A stretch of DNA of 64,000 bases. Origin: an uncultured Bacteroidales bacterium (lineage in GTDB: Bacteria; Bacteroidota; Bacteroidia; Bacteroidales; P3). Both the position numbers and the translations under genes were made by a program. The notes beneath the pieces were generated by a model. That model saw only the letters and a list, made by a program, of their open reading frames with translations, was not told the origin of the DNA and ran no database searches. Below, piece after piece: positions 7,289-16,173 of the stretch. Positions within the stretch are counted from its first letter, which is position 1; the number at the start of each line of letters is the position of its first letter. Location: contig CAKZZD010000022.1 of the NCBI GenBank assembly GCA_937886715.1, forward strand, positions 1-64,000, written 5' to 3'.

Positions 7289-8194
7289 ATGACAAACATA
7301 CCCATACTGAAAGCGGGCGACAAGGTGAGCATCATCTCCACCGCGCGAAAAGTGGAGCCGGAAGAGATGAAGGCCGCCGTCGGGCTGCTCAGCGGCTGGG
7401 GCCTGAGGGTGGTGGTGCCGGAAGGGCTGTATGCAGCCGAAAACCAGTTTGCCGGCAGCGACAGCCACCGCGCCCGGATGCTACAAGAGGCGCTCGACGA
7501 CAGCGGCATAAGGGCCATCTTCTGCGCCCGAGGCGGCTATGGCACGGTGCGCATCATCGACCGGATCGACTTCAGCCGTTTTGCCGAATCGCCCAAGTGG
7601 ATTGTCGGCTACAGCGATGTCACGGTGCTCCACAGCCACATCCACCGGCATTTTGGCCTGCCCACGCTGCATGCCACGATGCCTATCCACATGTCGGCCG
7701 CGCCGAATGCCGACACCGAGACTCTCCACGATGTGCTCTTCGGCAAGAAAATCGACTACAGCTGGGAGCCGCACGCGCTTGACCGCGCGGGGGAAGCCGA
7801 GGGGGTGGTGGTCGGCGGCAACCTGTCGATACTGTACAGCCTGTGCGGCTCGCCGTCGGCGATCGACACGAAGGGGAAAATACTCCTCATTGAGGATCTT
7901 GACGAATATCTCTACCACATCGACCGGATGATGCGCAACCTGGACCGTTGCGGGATGCTGGAAGGGCTGGCAGGACTGATTGTGGGCGGCATGACCGACA
8001 TGCACGACAACAAGGTGCCGTTCGGAAGCACGGCCGAAGAGATTGTCAGCGAAGTGGTGTCGCGCTATGGATTTCCGGTGGCGTTCCATGCGCCGTTCGG
8101 GCACACCGTGGGGGCCAATCTGGCGCTGCCGCTGGGCACAAAAATCCGCTTAAGTGTCTCACATTTAAAAAAAAGTCGTATCTTTGCATCTTGA
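7289..8194 (+). CDS. LD-carboxypeptidase (peptidase family S66)
   Basis: The 301-residue enzyme shows the S66 catalytic triad: Ser109 in the GYSDVT motif, Glu202 in LLIEDLDEYLYHIDRM and His272 in PFGHT. The family motif CARGGYGTVRI precedes the nucleophile. LdcA removes the terminal D-alanine from the tetrapeptides of recycled peptidoglycan in the cytoplasm, and no signal peptide is present, in agreement. The stop codon ends one base before the start of the next gene, whose putative promoter lies inside the last codons of this one. Confidence 0.92.
   Translation: MTNIPILKAGDKVSIISTARKVEPEEMKAAVGLLSGWGLRVVVPEGLYAAENQFAGSDSHRARMLQEALDDSGIRAIFCARGGYGTVRIIDRIDFSRFAESPKWIVGYSDVTVLHSHIHRHFGLPTLHATMPIHMSAAPNADTETLHDVLFGKKIDYSWEPHALDRAGEAEGVVVGGNLSILYSLCGSPSAIDTKGKILLIEDLDEYLYHIDRMMRNLDRCGMLEGLAGLIVGGMTDMHDNKVPFGSTAEEIVSEVVSRYGFPVAFHAPFGHTVGANLALPLGTKIRLSVSHLKKSRIFAS
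8179..8186 (+). promoter_or_regulatory. -7 promoter element upstream of the deacetylase-like gene
   Basis: TATCTTTG followed by CA is a perfect Bacteroidota -7 box. No convincing TTTG is found 18-21 bases upstream. The next start codon (8195) is only eight bases downstream, so the transcript would have almost no leader. Confidence 0.5.
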
Positions 8195-9508
8195 ATGTTG
8201 CTCATCCACACACCCCGGCTGACCAATAGGTTGGGATATACGCTCAACGTGATATTCCGCCATATCCTGCACATGGATTTCAGCATCACGACCGATGCCG
8301 AACACTTTGGGCAGTACGACGGGGCCAAACTGAGCTATGGCCGACAGAAGGTGGGCGAGGGGCTGTTTGTGAAGAGCAACGGCCTGTTGTTCAGGACTTC
8401 GATCGAGGAGCAGGAGCCCCGTTGCTGCCAGATTGACGGGCAATGGATACTGTTTCCCACGCACGGTCGCGACATCGACCTGCCGTTCGACATTTTTTCG
8501 GCCGCATTCTTTATGGTGAGCCGCTATGAGGAATATCTGCCCCACCGCGAGGATATGCACCGGCGCTTCAACGCCACCGAGAGTCTGGCCTTCCGCGAGG
8601 GCTTCCTCGAGGAGCCTGTGGTGGAACAGTGGGCCATGATGCTGCGCGAGAAGCTGGCGGCGAGATACCCCGACCTGGCGTTGCCCGACCTCAGCTACCG
8701 CTTCGTGCAGACGGTCGATATCGACGCCGCGTGGAGCTACCTCCACAAAGGGTTTTTCCGCTCGACGCTGGGGCTGTTCAGGGACTTGCTGGGCAGACGC
8801 GACATCGTCGAGGTGCGCCGCCGTATAAGGGTGCTGCTGCACCGCGAGGAGGACCCGTTCGACACATTCGACTACATCATCTCGTCGTGGCAACGTGTGC
8901 CCGACGCCTACCTGCTGTTTTTCACCCTTTTGGCCGACTACGACCAGTACGACAAGCCCGTGGGGCACTCGAATCCGTACATGCGGCAGCTGGTGCAGCA
9001 CTTGGGCGACTACGCCAAGATGGGAATCCACCCGGGGTACTATTCGATGGAGAATCCCAAAAACGTCGACATCGAGGAGAAACGGCTGGAGGAGATACTT
9101 CACCGCGCCATCGTGCGGTCGCGCTACCATTTCCTGCGGCTGCAGCTGCCGCTGTCCTACCGCATCTTGCTCCACTCTGGCATACGACACGACTACACCA
9201 TGGGGTTCGCCGATGCACCGGGATTCCGCGCCGGCATCAGCACCGAATTCCCGTTCTACGACCTTGAGCGCGACCTGGAAACGGAGCTGATGATACACCC
9301 TTTCTGCGTGATGGATACCACCCTGCAGAAGTACCTGCGGCTCACGCCGGGCGAGGCATTGGCGAGGTACCGCACCCTGATCGACAGCGTACGGAAAGTG
9401 AACGGCACATTCTGCTGCATCGTGCATAACCAGAACCTATGCGAACTGTACGGATGGGAAGGGTGGCGACATACATACGAAGGCATGCTTGCGTATGCAA
9501 AACCATGA
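8195..9508 (+). CDS. Polysaccharide deacetylase family protein (DUF7033 type)
   Basis: The 437-residue protein begins with the family-typical MLLIHTPRLTNRLGY segment and the DUF7033 N-terminal region (about 1-180). A carbohydrate-esterase-4-like half follows, with TVDIDAAW (candidate metal Asp residues), GIHPGYYS (candidate metal His) and DYTMGFADAPGFRAG. Characterised members of this fold remove acetyl groups from surface glycans; the substrate here is unknown. No signal peptide is evident. The first ATG fits family conservation, which makes the mRNA nearly leaderless if the -7 box at 8179 is used. The gene ends in ATGA, which offers a possible coupled start for the next gene. Confidence 0.82.
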   Translation: MLLIHTPRLTNRLGYTLNVIFRHILHMDFSITTDAEHFGQYDGAKLSYGRQKVGEGLFVKSNGLLFRTSIEEQEPRCCQIDGQWILFPTHGRDIDLPFDIFSAAFFMVSRYEEYLPHREDMHRRFNATESLAFREGFLEEPVVEQWAMMLREKLAARYPDLALPDLSYRFVQTVDIDAAWSYLHKGFFRSTLGLFRDLLGRRDIVEVRRRIRVLLHREEDPFDTFDYIISSWQRVPDAYLLFFTLLADYDQYDKPVGHSNPYMRQLVQHLGDYAKMGIHPGYYSMENPKNVDIEEKRLEEILHRAIVRSRYHFLRLQLPLSYRILLHSGIRHDYTMGFADAPGFRAGISTEFPFYDLERDLETELMIHPFCVMDTTLQKYLRLTPGEALARYRTLIDSVRKVNGTFCCIVHNQNLCELYGWEGWRHTYEGMLAYAKP

Positions 9509-9534
9509 TACTCAACATACACCATAGACCAATT

Positions 9535-10056
9535 ATGATCAATTACAAAGAGAAGCTCGGCCCGATACGCGCATTTGTCTTCGACTTCGACGGAGTGATG
9601 ACCGACGGCAGCGTATGGGTGTACGCCGACAGGGAAACCGTGAGGTGCGGAAACATCAAGGACGGCTTCGCGATACAATACGCCGTCAAACGCGGATACA
9701 CGATTGCCGTCATCTCGGGAGCCACGTCGGCAAGCATCGACAACCGGATGCAGATGCTTGGCGTGACGCAGGTGTACACGGGGTGCGGCAACAAGGCAGA
9801 AACATTCGACAAATTCCTTAGAACAAACAATTTACAACCGGAGGAAGTGCTTTGCATGGGCGACGATATCCCCGACTTGCCGATACTGCAGCGTGCCGGT
9901 GTGGCCACCTGCCCCGCTGATGCCGCCATAGAGGTGAAAGAGATGGCCGACTACATCTCGCCATGGGGCGGCGGACACGGATGCGTGCGCGACGTGATCG
10001 AGCAAGTGTTGCGCCTCCACGACCAATGGTTCAAACCCGAGGCTGTCCTATGGTAG
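9535..10056 (+). CDS. KdsC-like HAD phosphatase (Kdo-8-phosphate phosphatase type)
   Basis: The 173-residue protein matches the small HAD phosphatases without a cap domain. Asp17 and Asp19 form the DFDG nucleophile motif, SGATS at 61-65 is motif II, and GDDIPDL at 109-115 supplies the metal Asp residues. KdsC makes Kdo for lipid A, and relatives act on sialic acid or other nine-carbon sugar phosphates, so the substrate is uncertain. I chose the ATG at 9535 for its fit to family length. An ATG at 9505 overlaps the upstream stop (ATGA) and would add ten residues. The next gene overlaps by seven bases. Confidence 0.8.
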   Translation: MINYKEKLGPIRAFVFDFDGVMTDGSVWVYADRETVRCGNIKDGFAIQYAVKRGYTIAVISGATSASIDNRMQMLGVTQVYTGCGNKAETFDKFLRTNNLQPEEVLCMGDDIPDLPILQRAGVATCPADAAIEVKEMADYISPWGGGHGCVRDVIEQVLRLHDQWFKPEAVLW

Positions 10057-10778
10057 CACGACGTTACATACTGATTCTATGTAGTTTGCTCGCCATGACG
10101 GCGACTGCATGGGCGCAATCTTTCCCCACAGGCGACACCGTGACCGAGTACCCCCACAAGGGCACTTTCTACCACGACCGATTCGAGGGCCGCAAAACCG
10201 CCAATGGAGAGATATTCGACCAGAACCTGTTCACCGCGGCACATTGGCGCATCAAGCTGGGCACGATGGTGATGGTGACAAACCAAAACACAGGCCTGCA
10301 GGTGATTGTGCGCATCAATGACCGTTGTCCGAGACACGGGGTGCTCGACATGACTCACCGGGCGGCCACAGCCATCGGAATCAGGGGGTGCCAACCCGTC
10401 ACAGTACGCATACTACCAGAGGGTTACGAAGAACAGTGGCTGGCACAGGACCAACTGTTTGATTCCGTCTATTCGCGGCTCTCAGGGACAGAGAATGCAA
10501 GCCGCCAGCCGGTGCTGCCCCCGCTGCCGACGCCGAGCACATCGCGGCACAATGCCTACAACATATCGTTATGCACCATCACGTCGCACACCGAAGCATT
10601 TGAGCAGATCCAGAAGCTGCCGCCCAGCTATCAGGATAAGGTGGTGATTCAGCCGGCCAACGAAACCGAAAAGATGAACCTCATACTCGAGGCACAGCTG
10701 CCCAAGGACCAGGCCGAGGTGGTGCTGCGACAAGTGAAAGAGATTTTCCCCAACAGCAGACTGGCCCCTCACTTCTGA
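10050..10778 (+). CDS. RlpA-like exported protein with double-psi beta-barrel
   Basis: The 242-residue protein has a signal peptide (1-23, ending WAQ) and an RlpA-type double-psi barrel at about 37-122, with FYHDRFEGRKTANGE and RINDRCP including the conserved Asp91. RlpA proteins are septal lytic transglycosylases acting on glycan strands lacking stem peptides. A C-terminal region (about 170-242) with alternating charged helices could be a degenerate SPOR domain; I am not sure. The ATG overlaps the upstream gene's TGG-TAG end, which fixes this start over the longer reading. Confidence 0.8.
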   Translation: MVARRYILILCSLLAMTATAWAQSFPTGDTVTEYPHKGTFYHDRFEGRKTANGEIFDQNLFTAAHWRIKLGTMVMVTNQNTGLQVIVRINDRCPRHGVLDMTHRAATAIGIRGCQPVTVRILPEGYEEQWLAQDQLFDSVYSRLSGTENASRQPVLPPLPTPSTSRHNAYNISLCTITSHTEAFEQIQKLPPSYQDKVVIQPANETEKMNLILEAQLPKDQAEVVLRQVKEIFPNSRLAPHF

Positions 10779-10934
10779 ACAGATGCCGAATTGAGCAACC
10801 GCCGGTGCGGACAAGGATTCGCCTGCAGCAATCAGAAAAGAAAAAAATACGCACACAGATGAGCAGCATAACATACTATCCCATAACAGAAAGCGAAGGG
10901 AAAAGGGCGGTGAAGAAAAATATTTTAAACTTTT

Positions 10935-10967
10935 TTTGATCTGATTAAATAAATATTATTATCTTTG
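10935..10967 (+). promoter_or_regulatory. Promoter of the T9SS core operon
   Basis: TTTG at 10935-10938 and TATCTTTG at 10960-10967 are 21 bases apart. The porP start lies 77 bases downstream of the -7 box. It is the only clear promoter before the five-gene porPKLMN set, whose intergenic gaps run from 14 to 89 bases. Confidence 0.8.
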
Positions 10968-11044
10968 CACATTCAATCATGCGTAAAAAAAACGCCGCAG
11001 AAAAATGATTGAAAATAGTGTAACCCAATTAAAAACAGGCCATT

Positions 11045-12076
11045 GTGGCAAAAACAGACAGACTGAAAACAAGACGAACCATCACCAAAATAGTATCATT
11101 TTCGGTGACGATGGCGCTATTTTTATCAGTTGCCACAGCCCAAAATGAGGGCCAATATACGCATTTCATGAACAACCGGCTGAGCTATAACCCTGCATAT
11201 GCCGGCAGTTCGGGAAACATATCCATCACCTTGCTCTACCGTAACCAATGGATGGGGCTGAACCTTCAGCCGTCCACTCCTGGCGGAGATGCCGGCTCGA
11301 CCCCGACCGATATGCTGGCCAGTTTCGACATGCCGGTGAAATGGCTGCATGGCGGAATCGGGGCCACTTTCAATTCAGAGAAAATCGGCTATCACAACAA
11401 CACGTCGATCGCCCTTGATTACGCCTTCCGCATCTACTGGGGACCTGGCAACCTGGCCGCTGCAATCGAAGCCAACCTCAACAGCCTGCAGTTTGACCCC
11501 AGTTCGCTGGTGGGCCATTCCGATTTCGAAGGTGGCCAGACCACTACCAACGACCCTCTCGTGGGTTCGAAGGAGGGTTCGGACTTTTTGATCGACTTCT
11601 CGACCGGATTGTACTATCAGGTGCCCAGCGTGTACTATATCAGTCTTTCGGTGAAGAACCTGCTGGCCGCCAAGAGCCAGACGTTCAACTTCCACAATGT
11701 CCGCACACTATACCTGATGGGCGGATATGAATATGCGTTCCCCTACAATCCATCGTTCAAGCTGAAGCCCTCGCTTCTGGTGAAGAGCTCCGGCTTGCGC
11801 ACCACACAGCTCGACATGGCGTGCCTGCTCGACTACAGAAATGCATTCTGGTGCGGATTAGGATACCGTTGGGGCGACTCGTTCAATGTGCTGGCAGGCG
11901 TCAATTTCCTGAAGGTGCTGCAGATCGGCGTGGCCTACGACCTGACCACCTCGAAACTCGGTTTCGGCAATGGCCGTTCGTTCGGATCGCTGGAGTTGTA
12001 CCTGAACCTGGCCTTCCAGATTGACATCCCGCAGCATCCGCCTACGGTGTCAGGAAACACGCTGTACTTGCGGTAA
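11045..12076 (+). CDS. porP: PorP/SprF family T9SS outer-membrane protein
   Basis: The 343-residue protein has a long basic signal region (1-33, ending ATAQ), then the PorP/SprF start QYTHFMNNRLSYNPAYAGSSG and a run of amphipathic strands ending in a beta-barrel pattern. PorP-type proteins are outer-membrane components of the type IX secretion machinery, and partners of surface adhesins in gliding species. The start codon is GTG; a later ATG at 11111 would remove the basic part of the signal peptide. It is the first gene of the porPKLMN operon, the same order as in Porphyromonas gingivalis. Confidence 0.9.
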   Translation: MAKTDRLKTRRTITKIVSFSVTMALFLSVATAQNEGQYTHFMNNRLSYNPAYAGSSGNISITLLYRNQWMGLNLQPSTPGGDAGSTPTDMLASFDMPVKWLHGGIGATFNSEKIGYHNNTSIALDYAFRIYWGPGNLAAAIEANLNSLQFDPSSLVGHSDFEGGQTTTNDPLVGSKEGSDFLIDFSTGLYYQVPSVYYISLSVKNLLAAKSQTFNFHNVRTLYLMGGYEYAFPYNPSFKLKPSLLVKSSGLRTTQLDMACLLDYRNAFWCGLGYRWGDSFNVLAGVNFLKVLQIGVAYDLTTSKLGFGNGRSFGSLELYLNLAFQIDIPQHPPTVSGNTLYLR

Positions 12077-12165
12077 TATTATTAAGAATTATTTAATAAT
12101 TATATGTAACATTTTTTTCAGGAATCCGTTTTACAAGAAAGTAGAATAAAATAATACATACAGAT

Positions 12166-13527
12166 ATGAAAAAGTTGTTTTTTGTCCTTGCCATCGCTGG
12201 AGTGGTATTTTGCAGTTGCAAATCATCCAACAAGGGTGAAGTGGTAGGAGTTGCCAATCGTCCTTATTTTGAGGATATTGACCTCAAGGGAATGGTGTTC
12301 ATCAACCAAGGCAACTATACCATGGGCGCCGGTGTGCAGAATGTCACATACGGCAAAGTGCCGCAACCGCGCAAGATGCAAATCGAATCCTTCTTCATGG
12401 ATGAGACCGAGATCACCAACAACGAGTATCGTCAATTTGTATACGATGTGCGCGACTCGATCGCCCGCCGCATCCTTGGCGAAGCCGGAATCGACAATTT
12501 CCTGATTGAAGAGGACTCGTACGGAGAGCCCCTCGACCCGCCTATCCTTAACAAGAAGACCAAAATCGACTATAAGGATGCCGATGTGCGTCAGGCCTTG
12601 ATTGATGGAGGATTCTATATCGTCGACATCAACCATCGCCGCGTGGTGGACGTGTCGAAGATGAATTATGAGTATTATTACATCGACTATAACAGCGTGG
12701 CTGTGAAGGAAAATGGTTCGAATGCCAAAAGCGAGCACCGCGGCACTTCATTTGCCGTGCGCCCGAAAGGCCTGAACAACCGCAATTCGCAGATTCAGCG
12801 CGAATATATCAACATTTACCCCGACACGCTTTGCTGGGTGCACGACTATGCCTACAGCATGAATGAGGATTTCTCGCGCAACTATTTCACTTCGCCCGCC
12901 TATGACAACTATCCCGTGGTGGGTGTCAGCTGGAGGCAGGCCAAAGCCTTCTGTGTATGGCGCTCCAATATGCTGAACCAGTATTTGGAAAGCATTGACT
13001 ATTCACAGCTGAACGACTTCCGTCTGCCGACTGAAAGTGAGTGGGAGTTTGCTGCCCGTGGTGGCATCGCCAGCCAGAGCTATCCCTGGGGCGGTCCCTA
13101 CGTCCGCAATCCTAATGGCTGCTTCCTGGCCAACTACGAGCCCCTCAAGGGTGCCTACGACGACGATGGCGGTGTCCGTACTCTGATGGTGGGACACTAT
13201 GCACCTAACGACTACGGCCTGTACGACATGGCGGGCAACGTGAGCGAATGGTGCCTGGACGCCTTCAACGAGTCGACCTATCAGGTGGCTAACGCCATCA
13301 CGCCGTACTACAACTACGATGCCAAGGATGAAGACCCCCTCGCCATGAAGCGCAAAGTGATCCGTGGCGGCAGCTGGAAAGACCAGAAATATTTCATCCA
13401 GGTGCAGACCCGTACATTTGAATATATGGACACTTCGAAGTGCTACATCGGATTCCGCTGCGTGCAACCCTATCTGGGTCGTGTGAAGGGTGACAATCTG
13501 CGCTCTGCTTCGAATGTTGCAAGATAA
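12166..13527 (+). CDS. porK: PorK/GldK T9SS lipoprotein with FGE-sulfatase fold
   Basis: The 453-residue protein starts with a lipoprotein-like signal (MKKLFFVLAIAGVVFCSC, acylation at Cys16 or Cys18). It has the formylglycine-generating-enzyme-like domain split between FINQGNYTMGAG near the N terminus and GVSWRQAKAFCVWRSNML, RLPTESEWEFAARGG, YDMAGNVSEW and VIRGGSWKD in the second half. PorK forms the periplasmic ring of the T9SS together with PorN, under the outer membrane. It keeps the fold but is not an enzyme in the studied systems. A large insert (about residues 120-210) between the domain halves is usual in this family. Confidence 0.95.
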   Translation: MKKLFFVLAIAGVVFCSCKSSNKGEVVGVANRPYFEDIDLKGMVFINQGNYTMGAGVQNVTYGKVPQPRKMQIESFFMDETEITNNEYRQFVYDVRDSIARRILGEAGIDNFLIEEDSYGEPLDPPILNKKTKIDYKDADVRQALIDGGFYIVDINHRRVVDVSKMNYEYYYIDYNSVAVKENGSNAKSEHRGTSFAVRPKGLNNRNSQIQREYINIYPDTLCWVHDYAYSMNEDFSRNYFTSPAYDNYPVVGVSWRQAKAFCVWRSNMLNQYLESIDYSQLNDFRLPTESEWEFAARGGIASQSYPWGGPYVRNPNGCFLANYEPLKGAYDDDGGVRTLMVGHYAPNDYGLYDMAGNVSEWCLDAFNESTYQVANAITPYYNYDAKDEDPLAMKRKVIRGGSWKDQKYFIQVQTRTFEYMDTSKCYIGFRCVQPYLGRVKGDNLRSASNVAR

Positions 13528-13588
13528 ACATCCGTACAATAGAAATAACACTATTTAAACAAGCAAACACAATAAAAATCTTTCAGTT

Positions 13589-14431
13589 ATGAGTTTTATA
13601 GATAATCTCGTTCGCAGTAAAGGCTACAAGAACTTCATGGCAAAACTTTATGGATGGGGCGCCGCCGTCGTTATCATCGGAGCTCTGTTCAAAATCAACC
13701 ACTGGCCTGGTGGTGAGGTGCTTCTTATCATTGGTATGGGAACGGAGTCGGTCATCTTCTTCCTGTCTGCTTTTGAGCCGCCTCACAAAGAATGGGATTG
13801 GAGCCTTGTTTATCCTGAATTGGCTGGCATGATCACCGAAAACGAACTTATTGAAAAAGACGGCGAGAGCGTAATGGTGAGCAAGGATCCTCTGACCTCA
13901 CAATTGGACAAGATGCTTGGAGAGGCCAACATCAGCTCTGAGCTGATTGATCGCCTCGGACAGGGAATGCAGAACCTGGCCGACAGTGCCAACTCGATGA
14001 ACAGCATGGCAAATGCCTCCGCTGCCACCGATAAATTCGTGAGCAACATGGATGGAGTAGCCGAGCAGGCAAGCCGACTGCTGCAGAGCATGCAGGGTGC
14101 CCCCGAAGCCATCTCGACCCTGTCGACCATCTATCAGGAAACCGCACAGTCGCTTAGCGGAGATGTTTCGTACGCTGAAGAGATGAAGAAGATGTCCGCC
14201 AGTTTGAGTTCCATCAACGCCATGTACGAGATGCAGATCAACAATGCATCCAACCAGGTGGCGATGAACAAGGAGTTTGAGGAGAAGATGAACACCATGC
14301 TCGCTAACTTCACCAACTCGGCAGAAGGCATCACGAAATACAAAGAACAAGTTGACGCTCTTACCCGTAAGGTTGCTGAACTCAATAATGTGTATGGCAA
14401 CATGTTGGCTGCAATGCAGACCAGACTGTAA
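13589..14431 (+). CDS. porL: PorL/GldL T9SS motor membrane protein
   Basis: The 280-residue protein has two membrane helices at about 21-38 and 45-65, in the typical GldL segment FMAKLYGWGAAVVIIGALFK and GEVLLIIGMGTESVIFFLSAF. A Glu lies within the second helix, as expected for the proton-conducting residue. A long cytoplasmic coiled-coil region follows, rich in Ala, Ser, Met and Gln. PorL pentamers surround PorM and convert proton flow into rotation that powers T9SS export. Confidence 0.95.
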   Translation: MSFIDNLVRSKGYKNFMAKLYGWGAAVVIIGALFKINHWPGGEVLLIIGMGTESVIFFLSAFEPPHKEWDWSLVYPELAGMITENELIEKDGESVMVSKDPLTSQLDKMLGEANISSELIDRLGQGMQNLADSANSMNSMANASAATDKFVSNMDGVAEQASRLLQSMQGAPEAISTLSTIYQETAQSLSGDVSYAEEMKKMSASLSSINAMYEMQINNASNQVAMNKEFEEKMNTMLANFTNSAEGITKYKEQVDALTRKVAELNNVYGNMLAAMQTRL

Positions 14432-14488
14432 GCAATCACTATTGGCTAACTAAAACGTAGATTAGGGTAACAAATTAACAGATAGACT

Positions 14489-16159
14489 ATGGGCGCAACA
14501 AACTGTCCGGAAACCCCGCGACAAAAGATGATTACGATGATGTACCTTGTGTACACCGCCATGCTGGCCCTCAATGTCTCGGCAGAGGTTGTGAACGGTT
14601 TCAAAACCGTCGGCAATGCTATGACGAAGTCGAATGAGAACCTTCAGGCAAAACTTGATGATACATACTATAATTTTTCTGAAGCCTTGAAAAACAGTCC
14701 TGACAAAGTGAAGGAACAATACAACAAGGCCCAGGAGGTGAAGCAACTGTCGATTGAACTGGAAAACTATATCGATAGCGTTTCAAACTCATTTGTGGGT
14801 ATGTTGGAAAGCAAGGCCAAGATTAACCCCGACCCTTCACAGCCTAAACTGGTAAGAGAGATCAACCTCAAAAATTCTGATGGCACCACGAATCTCGACA
14901 GCGTAAAGCTCGCAATGCAGTTAGGCGGTTTCAGCTGGATCAACAAACTTGACAATAACCATATTGGCACGCCCTTCTTCATCGGAAAGGCAGAAGGCAA
15001 CAATCCCACTTCCGGTGCCGCTGTCGACCTGAAGAACAAAATCATTGAATACAAGCACAGAATCAAAGAGATTCTCGGTGAGGACTCGGTTCATGTCACA
15101 TTGGGTCTTGATGTGGAGCGCGAAGAGCTCAACAGCGACAAGAAGCCTACCAGCTGGGAAATGCTGAACTTCAACAATACTGTTGCCGGAGCCGCACTGG
15201 TGACCCTGACCAGAATGAAAGCCGAAACGATGAACGCAGAGTTCGACGTGGTCAACATGCTGTACAAACAGGTCAGCAAGGGCGACTTTTCGTTCGACCA
15301 AATTGCCATGATTTCACGTCCGAAGTCGACATATATCATTCAAGGAGGCGTATATGAAACCGACATCAACGTGGCTGCCTACGACTCAAAACAGCATTTC
15401 ACTGCGACTGTCAACGGCCAACAGTTGAACAGCACCGATAGCGGTTCGGTACACTATAGGACCGTTTGTAACTCTTTGGGTATCCAACGCGTTACCGGAA
15501 CTGCATACGTGACCACTCCAGATGGCGGTACGAAAGAATACCCAATCAAGGACAACTACTTCGTGGCCAAACCTGTGGCCGTGGTGTCACTCGACAACAT
15601 GCAGGTGATGTATGCCGGCATTGAGAACCCGTTCACCGCATCGGTACCTGGTGTCGATGGGCGTAACGTACGTGTGTCGATTGTGGAAGGCCAAGGCAAA
15701 CTTGTGCCGGGCGAGGGTGAAGGCAAATACCTTATCACACCTGCCAACGGATGTAAAAAAATTGTCATAGGCGTCGATGCCACTATCGATAAAGGAAGCC
15801 AACGAATGGGCGCTCCTGTATTTAAGGTAAAAGAGATCCCGGCTCCTATCATCACTGTGGGAGGCTTCCAGGACGGTGCTAAAGTTTCGAGAAGCAACCT
15901 GGCAGCCGGCACACAAGTTGTGGCAAGACCCCAACCTGGATTTGAATTCAAGATTCCCAAAGGATCCATCCGAGTGATGAGCCTTGAGGTGTTCGTTGGC
16001 AACAAGCCGTTCAACATGAATGGAAGTACCTTCGAACCCGATGTGATTTCCGCCATCAAACGCGCCAACCGTGGCGATAAAGTGTACGTTACTGCCAAGG
16101 TGATGATGCCCGATGGCAAGCCGAGAGATTCAAGCTGCATTCTAACAATCAACAAATAA
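14489..16159 (+). CDS. porM: PorM/GldM T9SS motor shaft protein
   Basis: The 556-residue protein has the PorM N terminus NCPETPRQKMITMMYLVYTA, which leads into one membrane helix (about 13-33). A large periplasmic part of stacked domains follows, with the middle DNMQVMYAGIENPFTASVPG repeat-like domain and a C-terminal domain that contacts the PorKN ring. Length and order match GldM. The PorL-PorM complex spans the inner membrane, and PorM dimers transmit torque across the periplasm. Confidence 0.95.
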   Translation: MGATNCPETPRQKMITMMYLVYTAMLALNVSAEVVNGFKTVGNAMTKSNENLQAKLDDTYYNFSEALKNSPDKVKEQYNKAQEVKQLSIELENYIDSVSNSFVGMLESKAKINPDPSQPKLVREINLKNSDGTTNLDSVKLAMQLGGFSWINKLDNNHIGTPFFIGKAEGNNPTSGAAVDLKNKIIEYKHRIKEILGEDSVHVTLGLDVEREELNSDKKPTSWEMLNFNNTVAGAALVTLTRMKAETMNAEFDVVNMLYKQVSKGDFSFDQIAMISRPKSTYIIQGGVYETDINVAAYDSKQHFTATVNGQQLNSTDSGSVHYRTVCNSLGIQRVTGTAYVTTPDGGTKEYPIKDNYFVAKPVAVVSLDNMQVMYAGIENPFTASVPGVDGRNVRVSIVEGQGKLVPGEGEGKYLITPANGCKKIVIGVDATIDKGSQRMGAPVFKVKEIPAPIITVGGFQDGAKVSRSNLAAGTQVVARPQPGFEFKIPKGSIRVMSLEVFVGNKPFNMNGSTFEPDVISAIKRANRGDKVYVTAKVMMPDGKPRDSSCILTINK

Positions 16160-16173
16160 AATCATTCTTTGCT

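Noticed and set aside
12243..12254. A match to GTAGGAGTTG of the palindromic element inside porK
   Set aside because: It is a single half-unit within conserved coding sequence with no inverted partner, so chance is the simplest explanation.
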